Source: Ustilago trichophora
Taxonomy: Eukaryota; Basidiomycota; Ustilaginomycetes; Ustilaginales; Ustilaginaceae
Length of the DNA: 64,000 nt
Reading direction: 5' to 3'
Assembly: GCA_900323505.1 (NCBI GenBank)
Contig: OOIN01000020.1
Span: 434,001 to 498,000 of the forward strand
Below the pieces are notes generated by a model. The model was not told the origin of the DNA, ran no database searches, and saw only the letters and a program-made list of their open reading frames with translations. Positions within the stretch are counted from its first letter, which is position 1. Every line of letters begins with the position of its first letter. Positions 49,439 through 59,400 of this stretch are shown one piece after another. The position numbers and the translations under genes were made by a program.

Positions 49439-51733
49439 ATGGCGAATTCGGCAGCCATGACCAACGTTTCCGCTCTCTCCGGCGCCCCAGCCTCATGGAT
49501 AAGCAATCTCACCACTGCCACAACTGCAGCCACATGGTTCAGCCCTTCAGTTCTCACCTCTGTCAAAGCCATCCCCCTCTATCTCCTTTTGGGTCTCTGG
49601 CTGGTGCAACGTCTGCCCTCTCTTCTCGAACGCTTCTTTACTCCGACATCAACGGCTTCCACCTCAGCATGGATTGTACCTGCCGAAACCCGCCACGCTC
49701 GCTTCCTCCCAGTCGAGTCGCAACATGCCTTCCGCTACAACACCCTCTACCTCGCTCTTCGCCTCGACAAGCTCGAAACACGCAAATTGGACACGGGTCA
49801 TGCATTTGCTTGGAAAGGTGGGATGTTGGTTCCCGAGTTTGTGGACGAGGCCGCACTTGCCGAGAAAAAGAACGTCACACTAGCCGCTTCTGCAAAGGCT
49901 AGCGAGGTGCAGAAGGAGGAATGGAAGGCAAAGATGCGCTCCGCTGAGAGGATCGAACGTCGCAGATTAGAGGAGAAGAGGAGCAGAAATGATAGGTTTA
50001 CGTGGTCTCTGACTGGTCTTCATCCTAGTAGATACCTGCGTACCCATCTGCCCATCTCTCCTACTAATGCGGATGGGATGTCGGAGGAGAAAGGAAGATG
50101 GATCGGAGGATCGATACTGCTCAAGCTGGCTTATGAGCTGAGGGAGCGTGGATATCTTTCCGTTGGACCTCAGGATTCGGACACCACAATTGCAGCCACT
50201 GGGAAGGATTGGAGACACGAACTCGGCCAAGTATGGACCGTCACCATGCCGTCTATTGCGGGAATTGCGGGCATCAACCCTCTGACCGTGCACTACTGCT
50301 ATCGACCCCACAACTTCAACCGTGCAGAGGAAAAAGTACAGGGCAACGACAAGAGGGGAGACTTTTGGCTAGTGGTTCTGGAAGTCCACAACACTTTCAG
50401 CGAGAGACATATCTACGTCCTTGAATCAGGGAAGAATGAAGATCGCGATACGGATGGAAACGTAGAGCGTAGGGGAGGATACGATCATCAATGGACCTTT
50501 GCGCGCTCCTTTCACGTCTCGCCCTTCAATGATAGAGGTGGATTTTATCGGTTGTTTCTCAAAGAGCCTTTTACCAGATCCATCGAACCGTCCCCATTCA
50601 TTCTCGGCATTCGGCTGCTACTACTCGTCGAGTCTGAATCCATCACACAAGACTCCACCCCAAAGTTGGTGAAAAAGCTCATGGCTACCCTCGATTCCAT
50701 CTCCCCCACCCCGCAAAAACATTCCTGCGTGGGACGCTGCGTGCGCCCGCTTTCTGCCGCGACTCTCTACGCTGCACTGTTGCGACAGCCGGTAGATCTT
50801 TTCCTGACCTTCTTCCGCATCCTTTACGAGGCTGGAAAGCTGCACTTTCAAAAGCGATTGGACGCTTTTGGTCGGCCAGATATGGTTCAGCTTTCCGAGC
50901 CCTCTCACGCCACCTTTGACGGGGTCGGACTGCCACCCCCCGTGAACAAGATTCAGCCCCATCGACAGAAGAATACTTCTTCTCCTGGTGTGAGTAGTGT
51001 AGGGCTGGTCTATCCAGAACCAGGGTGGCCAGAGAAGGTCGCCAAGAACTATGTGGGATCCCTGTTGACGAAGCGGGTCAAGCAGCTGGAAGAGAGAGGA
51101 GAGAGCTGGACGGTGATTGTGGAGTCTACGGATCCAGCTGATTCGGGAATTCAGATCAAGTCGGATAAACAAGGTAAGCCCAGAGAGCTGAAGTTGTTCA
51201 CTCGATCATATGGTGTCTATGTGGATCTGATGACGCACGAACCGGCTCGGTTGGCTTTGCTATTGGGGTGCATTGCCGCTCGACGATGGGGTGTATCTTC
51301 TTTGGTCGAGTTCGACGCCTTTTTCCCGTCTAGCGCTTCACTTGCTCCACGAGGGGTTAGAAGGAGACACTTCGAATTTCTACTCGGCCCCATTCTCAAT
51401 AGAGAGGCCGCTCTGACTACGCTACAGAAGTTTGGCATTCCCACAACCGGAAAACGGAGAGAAGATGGGCAAGAAGAAGAGGAGGAGGAGGGGGAGGAGG
51501 GTGAGGATGGGGGTTGGAAAGTTTACCTAGCCCTCTGGATCGGTTACATAGCAGCGCTGGCAGAGAAGAAGCTATTTGGCTGGTTGGGCGCCAGATACGT
51601 CAAAGGTACAGAACCTTGGTTGGAGCTCGTACGCGCTTTGCAATACGTAGAGCGTCTACAGGCGCAGGAGAAAGCTGCAGAGGGTGCAATCAACGAATGG
51701 GATACGAAGTTGGGTAGCGTCTACCATCCTTAA
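49439..51733 (+). CDS. DUF1365 domain protein
   Basis: Fungal member of the DUF1365 family (764 aa). One membrane segment lies at residues about 42-62 (SVKAIPLYLLLGLWLVQRLP). The DUF1365 core then runs from about 75 to 480: the start WIVPAETRHARFLPVESQHA with FRYNTLYLALRLDKLE, then NPLTVHYCYRP, LVVLEVHNTFSERHIYV, and a FHVSPFNDRGGFYRLF block. In bacteria this family sits beside cyclopropane fatty acid synthase and FAD amine-oxidase-type genes, which suggests lipid modification, but no such neighbour is present here. Residues 520-764 form an extension after the core (EERGESWTVIVESTDPAD onward) with an acidic Glu run near 680, which I do not recognise. There is one exon. No catalytic role can be assigned. 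Confidence 0.85.
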   Translation: MANSAAMTNVSALSGAPASWISNLTTATTAATWFSPSVLTSVKAIPLYLLLGLWLVQRLPSLLERFFTPTSTASTSAWIVPAETRHARFLPVESQHAFRYNTLYLALRLDKLETRKLDTGHAFAWKGGMLVPEFVDEAALAEKKNVTLAASAKASEVQKEEWKAKMRSAERIERRRLEEKRSRNDRFTWSLTGLHPSRYLRTHLPISPTNADGMSEEKGRWIGGSILLKLAYELRERGYLSVGPQDSDTTIAATGKDWRHELGQVWTVTMPSIAGIAGINPLTVHYCYRPHNFNRAEEKVQGNDKRGDFWLVVLEVHNTFSERHIYVLESGKNEDRDTDGNVERRGGYDHQWTFARSFHVSPFNDRGGFYRLFLKEPFTRSIEPSPFILGIRLLLLVESESITQDSTPKLVKKLMATLDSISPTPQKHSCVGRCVRPLSAATLYAALLRQPVDLFLTFFRILYEAGKLHFQKRLDAFGRPDMVQLSEPSHATFDGVGLPPPVNKIQPHRQKNTSSPGVSSVGLVYPEPGWPEKVAKNYVGSLLTKRVKQLEERGESWTVIVESTDPADSGIQIKSDKQGKPRELKLFTRSYGVYVDLMTHEPARLALLLGCIAARRWGVSSLVEFDAFFPSSASLAPRGVRRRHFEFLLGPILNREAALTTLQKFGIPTTGKRREDGQEEEEEEGEEGEDGGWKVYLALWIGYIAALAEKKLFGWLGARYVKGTEPWLELVRALQYVERLQAQEKAAEGAINEWDTKLGSVYHP

Positions 51734-51988
51734 ACCCTTTTGCTCATACAAACTGCTTGGGAATGCCATTGCTACCTTTTTAAAAGTCTCGTCATCTTGC
51801 CAGCTGTGCGACAAAGTGGAATGATTCTCGACAAAGTGAGTGTGACCGGGACGAACAAAGCTTTTGTGAGGATGCAAAAAGGAACAGATCGATTGATCAA
51901 GACGAGACAGGTTTGCTACATTGTACGGAACTGAAAGGGAAGTGGGGGAGGGTCGTTGCGATCGAAGAAAGACGAGGGGATGAGAAGA
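51734..51988. other. Convergent 3' flanks, DUF1365 gene / RPA3
   Basis: A 255-bp gap with nothing recognisable. Confidence 0.4.
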
Positions 51989-52486
51989 TCAGGCACTGTC
52001 GGAGAAAAGGGCTGGGAAGGCTGCCGAAATTTGTACTACGTTTTCGACCAAGGTCAAATCTGCATCGTGATGACACCAAAGATGAGTACAAAAATCAGCA
52101 TTCTCTCTCTACAATCAGCTTTCTGTACCTTGAACACTCCATGTTGCCGGTCTTATTTTTGAGCATCATGGTCAGAGCCAAAGCGAAAGAGTATGTTTGG
52201 AACGGTACTCACCGACGCCATCGCCACAATCGACCGTAGTAAACTCCCTGATCTGATTGCCGTCCAAACTGGAACCTCCTTCGCTAACTTTGCCCGTAAC
52301 CTCTACAAAAGTGCTTCCCGAGATGTCGGAATCTGGATTGAGCGCAACTTCGACGTTTCCGAGATCTGACGTTTGGATGAGAAGCGTATTGCCTGTGATC
52401 TTAACGACTTTGCCTACGACTCGAACGGTTTGCCCCGTGTACTGGGAGAGCATGGACGAGTTGATCATGGGTGTGGGTTTGTCCAT
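51989..52486 (-). CDS. RFA3: Replication protein A subunit 3 (RPA14), two exons
   Basis: Smallest subunit of the RPA single-strand DNA-binding trimer used in replication, repair and recombination. Exon 1 (52486 to 52213) encodes a single OB fold: MLSQYTGQTVRVVGKVVKIT, TLLIQTSDLGNVEVALNPD, FVEVTGKVSEGGSSLDG. The donor is GTGAGT at 52212. Exon 2 (52059 to 51989) follows the acceptor ATGCAG and gives DLTLVENVVQISAAFPALF, the C-terminal trimerisation helix expected in this family. The 153-bp intron is phase 1, and the product of 114 aa equals the usual length. Without splicing the frame would run into about 14 unrelated residues. An ACGCGT box lies about 185 bp upstream. Confidence 0.9.
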
Positions 52487-52835
52487 CGTGTCGACTTGCT
52501 CAGTGCTGAGGTAGATAGGTTGATACTGTGTCGGTGTTGTTGGTGGTCGGTGATGATGGGAGTGAAGAGGTGTAGTGGAAGGAATAAAGAGGCTGAGTCA
52601 AAAGATGCGCAAATGTCAAGTGTTGGTTTGCGAAGGCAAAGTCAAGTGAGTGACGGCGCGCGTGTGTGTGACGCGTAAATTGGGTGGAGCGGCGCCCGAT
52701 TGGGAGGAAAATCGGGTCAAAAAGTGACACCTTGACACTTCCGAAGTTGGCCGCCGTCCAACACTTTCAAAAGTGGAGCTCAACTAACTTGGTCTTTTCT
52801 TCCACTATTCCCTTTCCACAACAATACACGACATT
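52487..52835. other. Divergent promoter, RPA3 / SHE9
   Basis: A 349-bp gap with a GGCGCGCG stretch and an ACGCGT box at 52671. No gene is seen. Confidence 0.5.
52671..52676. promoter_or_regulatory. MCB-like ACGCGT box upstream of RPA3
   Basis: ACGCGTAA, 185 bp upstream of the RPA3 start codon (160 bp before SHE9). In yeasts this is the MBF site of DNA-replication genes including RPA subunits; here it is inferred. Confidence 0.5.
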
Positions 52836-54490
52836 ATGCGGATCGCTCTGACGAGGAGTATCCTAGCGCCAATAGGCCGGTGCTCGAAGAGTACGCTGGC
52901 TTCTTCGAGTAGGCTTCAGATCGATTCGTGGTCAGAACGCGGGTTCGTCTCGAATGCTCCATGGAATAGGGTGCGATTGGACAAGGGACGGGCTACGATG
53001 TGGTGGGGCTGTGGTGCTGCGTTGCAGTGTCGTGGTCTGTCCAGCTCAATTGCTCGCTGTGTAGAGGACGAGGGATCGAAGGATAAATCTCGCCCAACTG
53101 ACAACACAGAATCTCAGCGCTCGGATGCCGACAACGATCCGCCTCTTGTCTCTAGAGAAGAGCCAATAGCAGGCTCACAGAGCTCATCACAATCACTGAA
53201 CGCTTCTCGATCAGCATCTCCGACATCTGCAACGCCTGAAAAGCCAGAAGAGGCTATCGCTTCGTCATCGACATCAGAGCCCACACCACCACCACCGTCA
53301 CCTGCAGAGCATCCCCCTCACTCCTCGCAAAGGCAGTCTTCTTCTTCTCCGTCTTCATCTCCCTTCCTCGAAAGGCTGCGCCATCTCACCTCTGAACTCT
53401 CCAAGCTTGACGGTCTCACGGCCACCTCATCTCTCTCCACCCTTTTGACCACCGCCACCACCCGCGCTCAACACCTTGGCGCCCAACTCCGCAACAAACT
53501 CTCCCATCTATCCTCCCAGTATAACACCTATTCTGGCTATTCCGCCATTGAAGATCTCAAACTTCGCATCACTGCTCTCGAGACCTCCCTCGATTCTGCG
53601 CGCGCCCTTGCTGTCACCGCCAAGAAAACCTACCTCACGGCAGTCCAGAACAGAAGCGCCAGTCAGAGAGAGACGAATGATCTTCTCTCGCGTAAAAACA
53701 GCTGGAGCGAGGCGGATTTGGGGAGGTATACGGAGCTGTTGCGAAAGGAACACGCGCTGAGCAGGGAGGAAGCCGAGGCAGAAAAGGAGTTGGAGAAAAG
53801 CGAGGGTGAGGTTCAGGGTGCGTTTGATGAGTTGATGAAGGCTGTCTTGGTGAGATATCATGAGGAACAAATTTGGAGCGATAGGATGAGGGGGTGGAGT
53901 ACGTACGGTAGTTTGGTGGTTGCTGGGCTGAATGGTAAGTACATTTTCCCCATGGGGGAGATGCAGAGCTGAAAAGAACAATTGAAAGTGACAAGATGAT
54001 GCTGACACCGTGTGCTTTGTCCATATCTTTGTTCTTGATAATCGCAGCGTTCTTATTCATCCTCGCCATCCTCCTAGTCGAACCCTACAAGCGCAAGAAA
54101 TTGGCACAGACGTTCGAATCTCGCCTGATAGCCGCAGAACAAGAGTCACGCAAACTCATCCTGGCTAGCGTAGAACAATTCCAACTCTCGCTCAATGCCG
54201 CACTCACCCCGACAACTCCCGACCGCGTTGTTGTTTCCGACTTAGAGACGCCATCTTCCTCCGTGCTGGCCGAGCCCGTACAAAAAGTACAACAGGTGGG
54301 AGAAGACAAAGTAGCATCGTCAATACCTGTTGAACCGCAATCGCAACCGCAACCGCAACCGCAACCAGCAGTGCAAAATTCAGAACTCAGACGAAAACGC
54401 CAAGAAGACGAACGACTGGTATTTGCCTCCACCGTCGGTGTGGTTGTTGGTGCCACTCTATCGTTGTTGATCAGCGCTTGCTGGTCTTAA
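52836..54490 (+). CDS. SHE9: SHE9/MDM33 family mitochondrial inner membrane protein, two exons
   Basis: Inner-membrane protein that shapes mitochondria; overexpression of yeast SHE9/MDM33 causes inner-membrane septation. Exon 1 is 52836-53934 and exon 2 is 54048-54490. The donor is GTAAGT at 53935 and the acceptor ATCGCAG ends at 54047 (113 bp, phase 1). The product is 513 aa. Residues 1-30 are a basic presequence. A long coiled-coil region (about 235-345, ALETSLDSARALAVTAKKTY) leads to the family block WSDRMRGWSTYGSLVVAGLN. Splicing joins it to AFLFILAILLVEPYKRKKLA, the first membrane segment plus the conserved EP(Y/W)(K/R)R motif. The C-terminal hydrophobic stretch VVVGATLSLLIS is the second membrane segment. 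Residues 75-185 are disordered Ser/Pro. Confidence 0.9.
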
Positions 54491-54595
54491 ATTGATTTGC
54501 TTGAATGATGCAATAGACACACGTACAAATATAAATTCTGTCGAGGATGCCACGACGACCACAGACTTGATATCGCAGCGGGTGCGTGAAAGAGG

Positions 54596-54600
<5 letters not shown>

Positions 54601-54628
<28 letters not shown>
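54601..54628. repeat. (AG)14 microsatellite
   Basis: Perfect AG dinucleotide repeat between the convergent 3' ends of SHE9 and VMA8. Confidence 0.9.
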
Positions 54629-54632
<4 letters not shown>

Positions 54633-54771
54633 TGAATGATATCTGCATTAGAACTGAAAAGAGGATGGAACAAGGTGCAAAGAGAAACAAGTAGATTATG
54701 TGTGGAAAAGGTGGAACACCGTTTGAAAAGGAACAAAAAGGTATGAAGAAAAAGTGGGCCTTGTGTGGGGC

Positions 54772-55737
54772 TTAGAAGATGACATCTTCGTCCTTGCCAC
54801 CCGAGAGTAAGTCCTTGCCAGCCTGCTGTTGTTCTTTGGATTCCTCGATAGCGCTGGCGTTGTTGGCCTTTTTCTTCTTTTTGTTCTTCTTCTTCTTGCT
54901 GGCGCCGCTGCCTGCAGCTGCTGTAGCTGAAGCTTGTTCCCCATCTTTACCTGCTTCCTCTGGTGAAGCCTCAGCGTCGTCCTTGTCATCGTTGCTATCG
55001 CCTTCCTCTTCATCGTCCTCCTCTTCGTCCTGCTGAGCCTTGAGACGTTGTTTGTCACTAGCTTCGGCCTTCTCCTTCTTCTTGGCCTGGACCTTTTTCA
55101 ATCGGAAGAACTCCTCCCTATCCGCCTCGTCCAACTCGCTAACAATGTAGCTGATGGTATTTTCCAACCTGGGTATGATAACATGCTCAATGGCATTGAC
55201 ACGCCTGTTGGTCATCCTAATCACCTCGTCCAAGATGACGAAAGCCGTCTGCAAGCTCGCCAACTCCACCAACACTTGCAAAGCCTTGGTATATGTTTCC
55301 CTGGCCTTGTTCACCTGTTGACCACCTCTGCTCAAACCGGTCAGCGCAAATTCGCCTCCACTTGCACTCCCACTTCCATTCGATTTATCCTTGATATCGG
55401 CTTCAAAAGCTGGCAGAATGACACCGGAAACGTTTTCCTGCTTGGCGCGTACCCGAAAGCTCGCCGATTTGACAGATTCTTGTACCTGATACCCAATGTC
55501 TCCCGTAGCATATTGGACTTCGGCGAGGGAGAAGGATGCTTGTTGCATGACTTTACCCATCTTGCGCTTGGCTTCGTCGATCTTGTGAGTGATGGTGCGG
55601 AAACGTTTGGTCAAGGCATCGGCTTTCTTTTTTAGGAGGGAATGACCAGTCTGGGCACCTTTAAGTCGCGTTTTGGTTGAACCGAGCGCTTGACGTGTTG
55701 GGAAGACCGCTTCTCGCTGACCTTTGCCTGACGACAT
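54772..55737 (-). CDS. VMA8: V-type proton ATPase subunit D
   Basis: Central-stalk subunit D of the V-ATPase, which couples ATP hydrolysis in V1 to proton pumping through V0 in vacuolar and endosomal membranes. The family start [20 protein letters not shown] (residues 8-27), the [17 protein letters not shown] helix, and the C-terminal helix [20 protein letters not shown] are all clear. The usual length is 240-260 aa; here the core ends near residue 235 and an 85-residue tail of Asp/Glu runs followed by poly-Lys ([10 protein letters not shown]) is added before the stop. There is one exon. The assignment is secure; the tail is unusual. Confidence 0.96.
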   Translation of the reverse strand: MSSGKGQREAVFPTRQALGSTKTRLKGAQTGHSLLKKKADALTKRFRTITHKIDEAKRKMGKVMQQASFSLAEVQYATGDIGYQVQESVKSASFRVRAKQENVSGVILPAFEADIKDKSNGSGSASGGEFALTGLSRGGQQVNKARETYTKALQVLVELASLQTAFVILDEVIRMTNRRVNAIEHVIIPRLENTISYIVSELDEADREEFFRLKKVQAKKKEKAEASDKQRLKAQQDEEEDDEEEGDSNDDKDDAEASPEEAGKDGEQASATAAAGSGASKKKKNKKKKKANNASAIEESKEQQQAGKDLLSGGKDEDVIF

Positions 55738-56459
55738 GATGGATGTGTCTCAAGTGCAGAGAGATAATGTGTGACTGGCCTGAGGTGCAAGGGGGAAGGT
55801 CAAAGGAAGATAGGTTAAGAGGATGGTAGGTTGTTCAAGGGTTGTTCTAAATGCGAGAGATAGAGAGAGATGCAACACGCACGCTTCGGTGCCCCTTTCT
55901 CGTCACACACACTCTCTCTCCACGGCCTTTTGGATGCGCATTTTGGTCGAGCTTGGACCATGCTACTTGCATTTTTGGGCTTTCAGCACCCGATGGAAAC
56001 TCCATAAGATCGCCGATCTGTTTTGCAAAAATGTAGTTTCTTCGCGTCGATTTCCGGGTAATCATGGAGAGAACAAAGCTCCGAGATCCGAAACCAAAAA
56101 CCGAGAGCCGAGAACCGAGAACCGAGAATTGAAATGAGGCGTTGCATTGTATAGCCTTGGCTCGGCTTGGCTAGGCCTAGGCTATACAACAGTACTGTGC
56201 TTGCGCCAAGACTTTTTGTGGTTGGTAATCAAACGGACTTCTTGGCCATCATCACCACATGCTTTGATTTTGCTTCTTAACTCCGCTTCAACCTTCTCCA
56301 ACTTATGCATCGGCCATCATGAGCTGCACATTGCTCCATCCCATCAATACCGTACCATGGACTCAACGAGCTTGCTGCTTCTTATAAGCCTGTGCGTTTG
56401 CATCGCATCCCTTCGATAAGCCCACATAGGGATTTCTTGTATTTTCCCTTGTTTTCAAG
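55738..56459. other. Divergent promoter region, VMA8 / ABCA transporter
   Basis: No gene is seen. It contains imperfect CCGAGA(A/G)(C) repeats at 56089-56129 and a short palindrome at 56149-56187 (GTATAGCCT ... AGGCTATAC) with a GGCTTGGC-type loop. Confidence 0.5.
56149..56187. repeat. Small inverted repeat
   Basis: Perfect 9-bp arms GTATAGCCT / AGGCTATAC separated by 21 bases; it could form a hairpin. Confidence 0.75.
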
Positions 56460-59400
56460 ATGGCATCCTCACCAGGTTCCTCCTCCTCGTCCACGTCAAC
56501 ACCTCCAGACGAGCGCACCAAGTCCACTCCGCTTCCCGAACATCCGTCCTCCGCCTCGTCTCCGCACCGCATCCACAAACATGACGACCATGACGACTCG
56601 AACAACGCGCCATCTCTGTCATCCTTGGCAATTCAACGCAACCAGTTCTTGGCTCTCACGAAGAAAAATTGGATCGTCTTCAGGTACTACTGGTGGATCA
56701 ATCTCTTGCGCTGCTTGATCATCCCCATCGCCTATTACGTCTTTTTGGGCGAATCCAAAAACTTTTTCGGTACCACCAATGATCTCGGTCTTGGACAACC
56801 CGCTCCTATCCGTCTTCTCTCAGACCAGCTCACCAAACCCATCTACTGGCTAGATTCTCGTTCTCCTACCACCACCGCCGCCGCCGCTGCCAGGTTCACG
56901 CCGCAACAGATCATCGACAACATCCTCGACACTCTAAACCCCAATCAGCGATCGCTCGTGCGACAGGTCAACACTAGTCAAGAGCTCGCCTTGGCGTGTC
57001 CTCAAGCCTTCAACGGGCTCAGTCCGTGTTTCGGTGCCGTCGACTTCTCCGATATCACTTCACAAGGCAGCGTCACTTATACCCTTCGCCTTGACCCCGG
57101 TCTCAACACCGTCAAGGTCTCCACCAACAACGGTGATGATGAGCAAAGGACCCTTCCCCTTCAGTTCGCCATCGATGCTGCCATCCTTCGACTAAACGGC
57201 GCACCTCCATCCTCGTACAGTTCATCCCCACTCCAGCAACCCTACACCTTCCAGACCAACGCAGAGCAAGCAGAGAGCCAGCGCAGGAACTTCCTTGGGG
57301 GCGTACCTTCGCTCACTGTCCTAGCTTTCTTCATTGGCATGCTTGGGGTCGTCTGGCATCTTTCTTCTTCAGTGAGTCAAGAACGCGGCTCGGGCATGAC
57401 GTCGCTCCTCACCACCATGGGATGCGGTCAGCTTCCCCGCCTTCTTTCTTGGCTCTGTGGTCCTGGTGCAGCCTATCTCCCCGCTTGGTTCGTCATGGGC
57501 GGCACGCTTTCAGCAACGCTATGGACCATGAGCAACAAAGCTCTTTGCATCTTTGCTCATGTCCTCCCTGGACTTGCCATGGCGAGCTGGTCCTTGTTTG
57601 TCGCAACCTTCTTCGCACGTGCCAACGTCTCTAGCATCATCACCACCGCACTCGCCATCCTCATGGCAATCGTGGCGCTCATCACAAAGCACATCGGAGA
57701 GGGGGGTGGAATTGTCATTGGCCTCCTCTTCCCTTCCGCATCCTTTGTGTACCAGTTCATAGCCATCTCTGCATACGAGCATGAAGGCCTTGCCGCTAAC
57801 CTCACCGCTTCACACGATGCCATCAACCGCGGTCCCTCGATTCTCGGCCAGATTATCGTTCAAATTGTTGCCATCTTCCTCTTCCCCATCCTCACCATCC
57901 TGCTTGAACGCAAGCTCTTTTTTGCAGAGCCTTTCTTCAAGTGGCTCTACCGACGACGATCCGCCTCTCCCTCTTCAGAACAAGCTGCTCACTACTCTGA
58001 CAAAGTCACCCCCGGCAGCACTCCCGCGCTAAAGATCAAGAATCTCGTCAAACAGTACGGCAAGAAGGAGAGCGGTCTCGCTGTCGACGGACTGGACCTA
58101 GAAGTGCCCCGCGGCAGCATCACTTGCTTGCTCGGTACCAACGGTTCCGGCAAGTCCACCACCATCGGCATCGTGGGTGGCACCATTCGCAAGACCTCCG
58201 GCGACGTCTACATTGATGGATTCGAACGCAGTGCTGCCCCGCCTGGCCTGCTCGGCGTGTGCCCGCAAAAAGACGTGCTGTACGACCAGCTCACCTGCCT
58301 TCAACACGTTGCTCTTTTCCGCGCCATCAAGCACCGACGTGGCACGCTTGATGATCCCACCAACCTCCTCCAACGCTGCGATCTCGGACACAAACTCAAG
58401 TCCAAGCCGGGCCAGCTCAGCGGTGGTCAAAAGCGTCGACTTCAGACCGCAGCTGCACTCGTCGGCCAGTCGACATTCCTCATGTTCGACGAGGCTACCT
58501 CCGGTTTGGATCCCCTATCGCGACGTGCCATCTGGAAGATCTTGCTCAACGAGCGAGGGAGGCGATCAATCTTACTGACTAGCCATTTCCTTGACGAGGC
58601 GGATCTGTTGGGTGATCACATTGTCATTCTCGCCGCGCCTGGCAAGAAGCTGTGCGAGGGCACCCCGATTGACCTCAAGACACGTTTCGGACAAGGCAGC
58701 ACAATCCAAGTCTCACCACAGAGTACAGCTGTACTGTCGGTGCTGCAAGCCGCCGTTCCTGGTACCAGGCAGATCGAAGCCATGGAACCTGGCCAAGATT
58801 CATTCCTGATTCCCTGCACCGAACAAGCAGAGGTGGCTAGAGCGTTGGAAGCGATTGAAGACAAGAAAGACGCTCTCGGCGTTGAAGGATACGACATCGC
58901 CGGCCCTTCGCTGGAGGGCGTCTTTCTTTCTCTCTATTCGGAGCACGCTCGATCAAACGGGCGACAAGAAGAGGTCGACGAGATGGAAGGCAATGTTGGC
59001 CAGCAAAATCAATCCGGCCTGTCGGACGGCGCCGTTGCCAGCGCTTTCACGTTGACACTCGCTCAGCTGGGCAAACGCATGAGGCTGTACCGCCGGATCT
59101 TCCTTCCCGCTATTTTTGCCATCCTCGTTGCGGTGCTTGGTTCCATCGTTCCCCTCGCGTTTTTCTCTGACCGAGATCCATCGTGTAGCCGCGGGTTCAC
59201 AGACAGAAGGGTGAGTCAGAGCGCCACTTTCTGGAACAACGCTACGAGAACTACAGAGTTATTGTATGCCGCACCCGAGGCCAACGCGCAGGTGGAATTC
59301 GGTCAGGGTTTTAATCTTGCTTCGATCGAATTCGACAGAGTCCCATTGGGAGAATACAACGCAACGGTGGCGAGGCTTTGGAACGAGGGCACCAGAGGTT

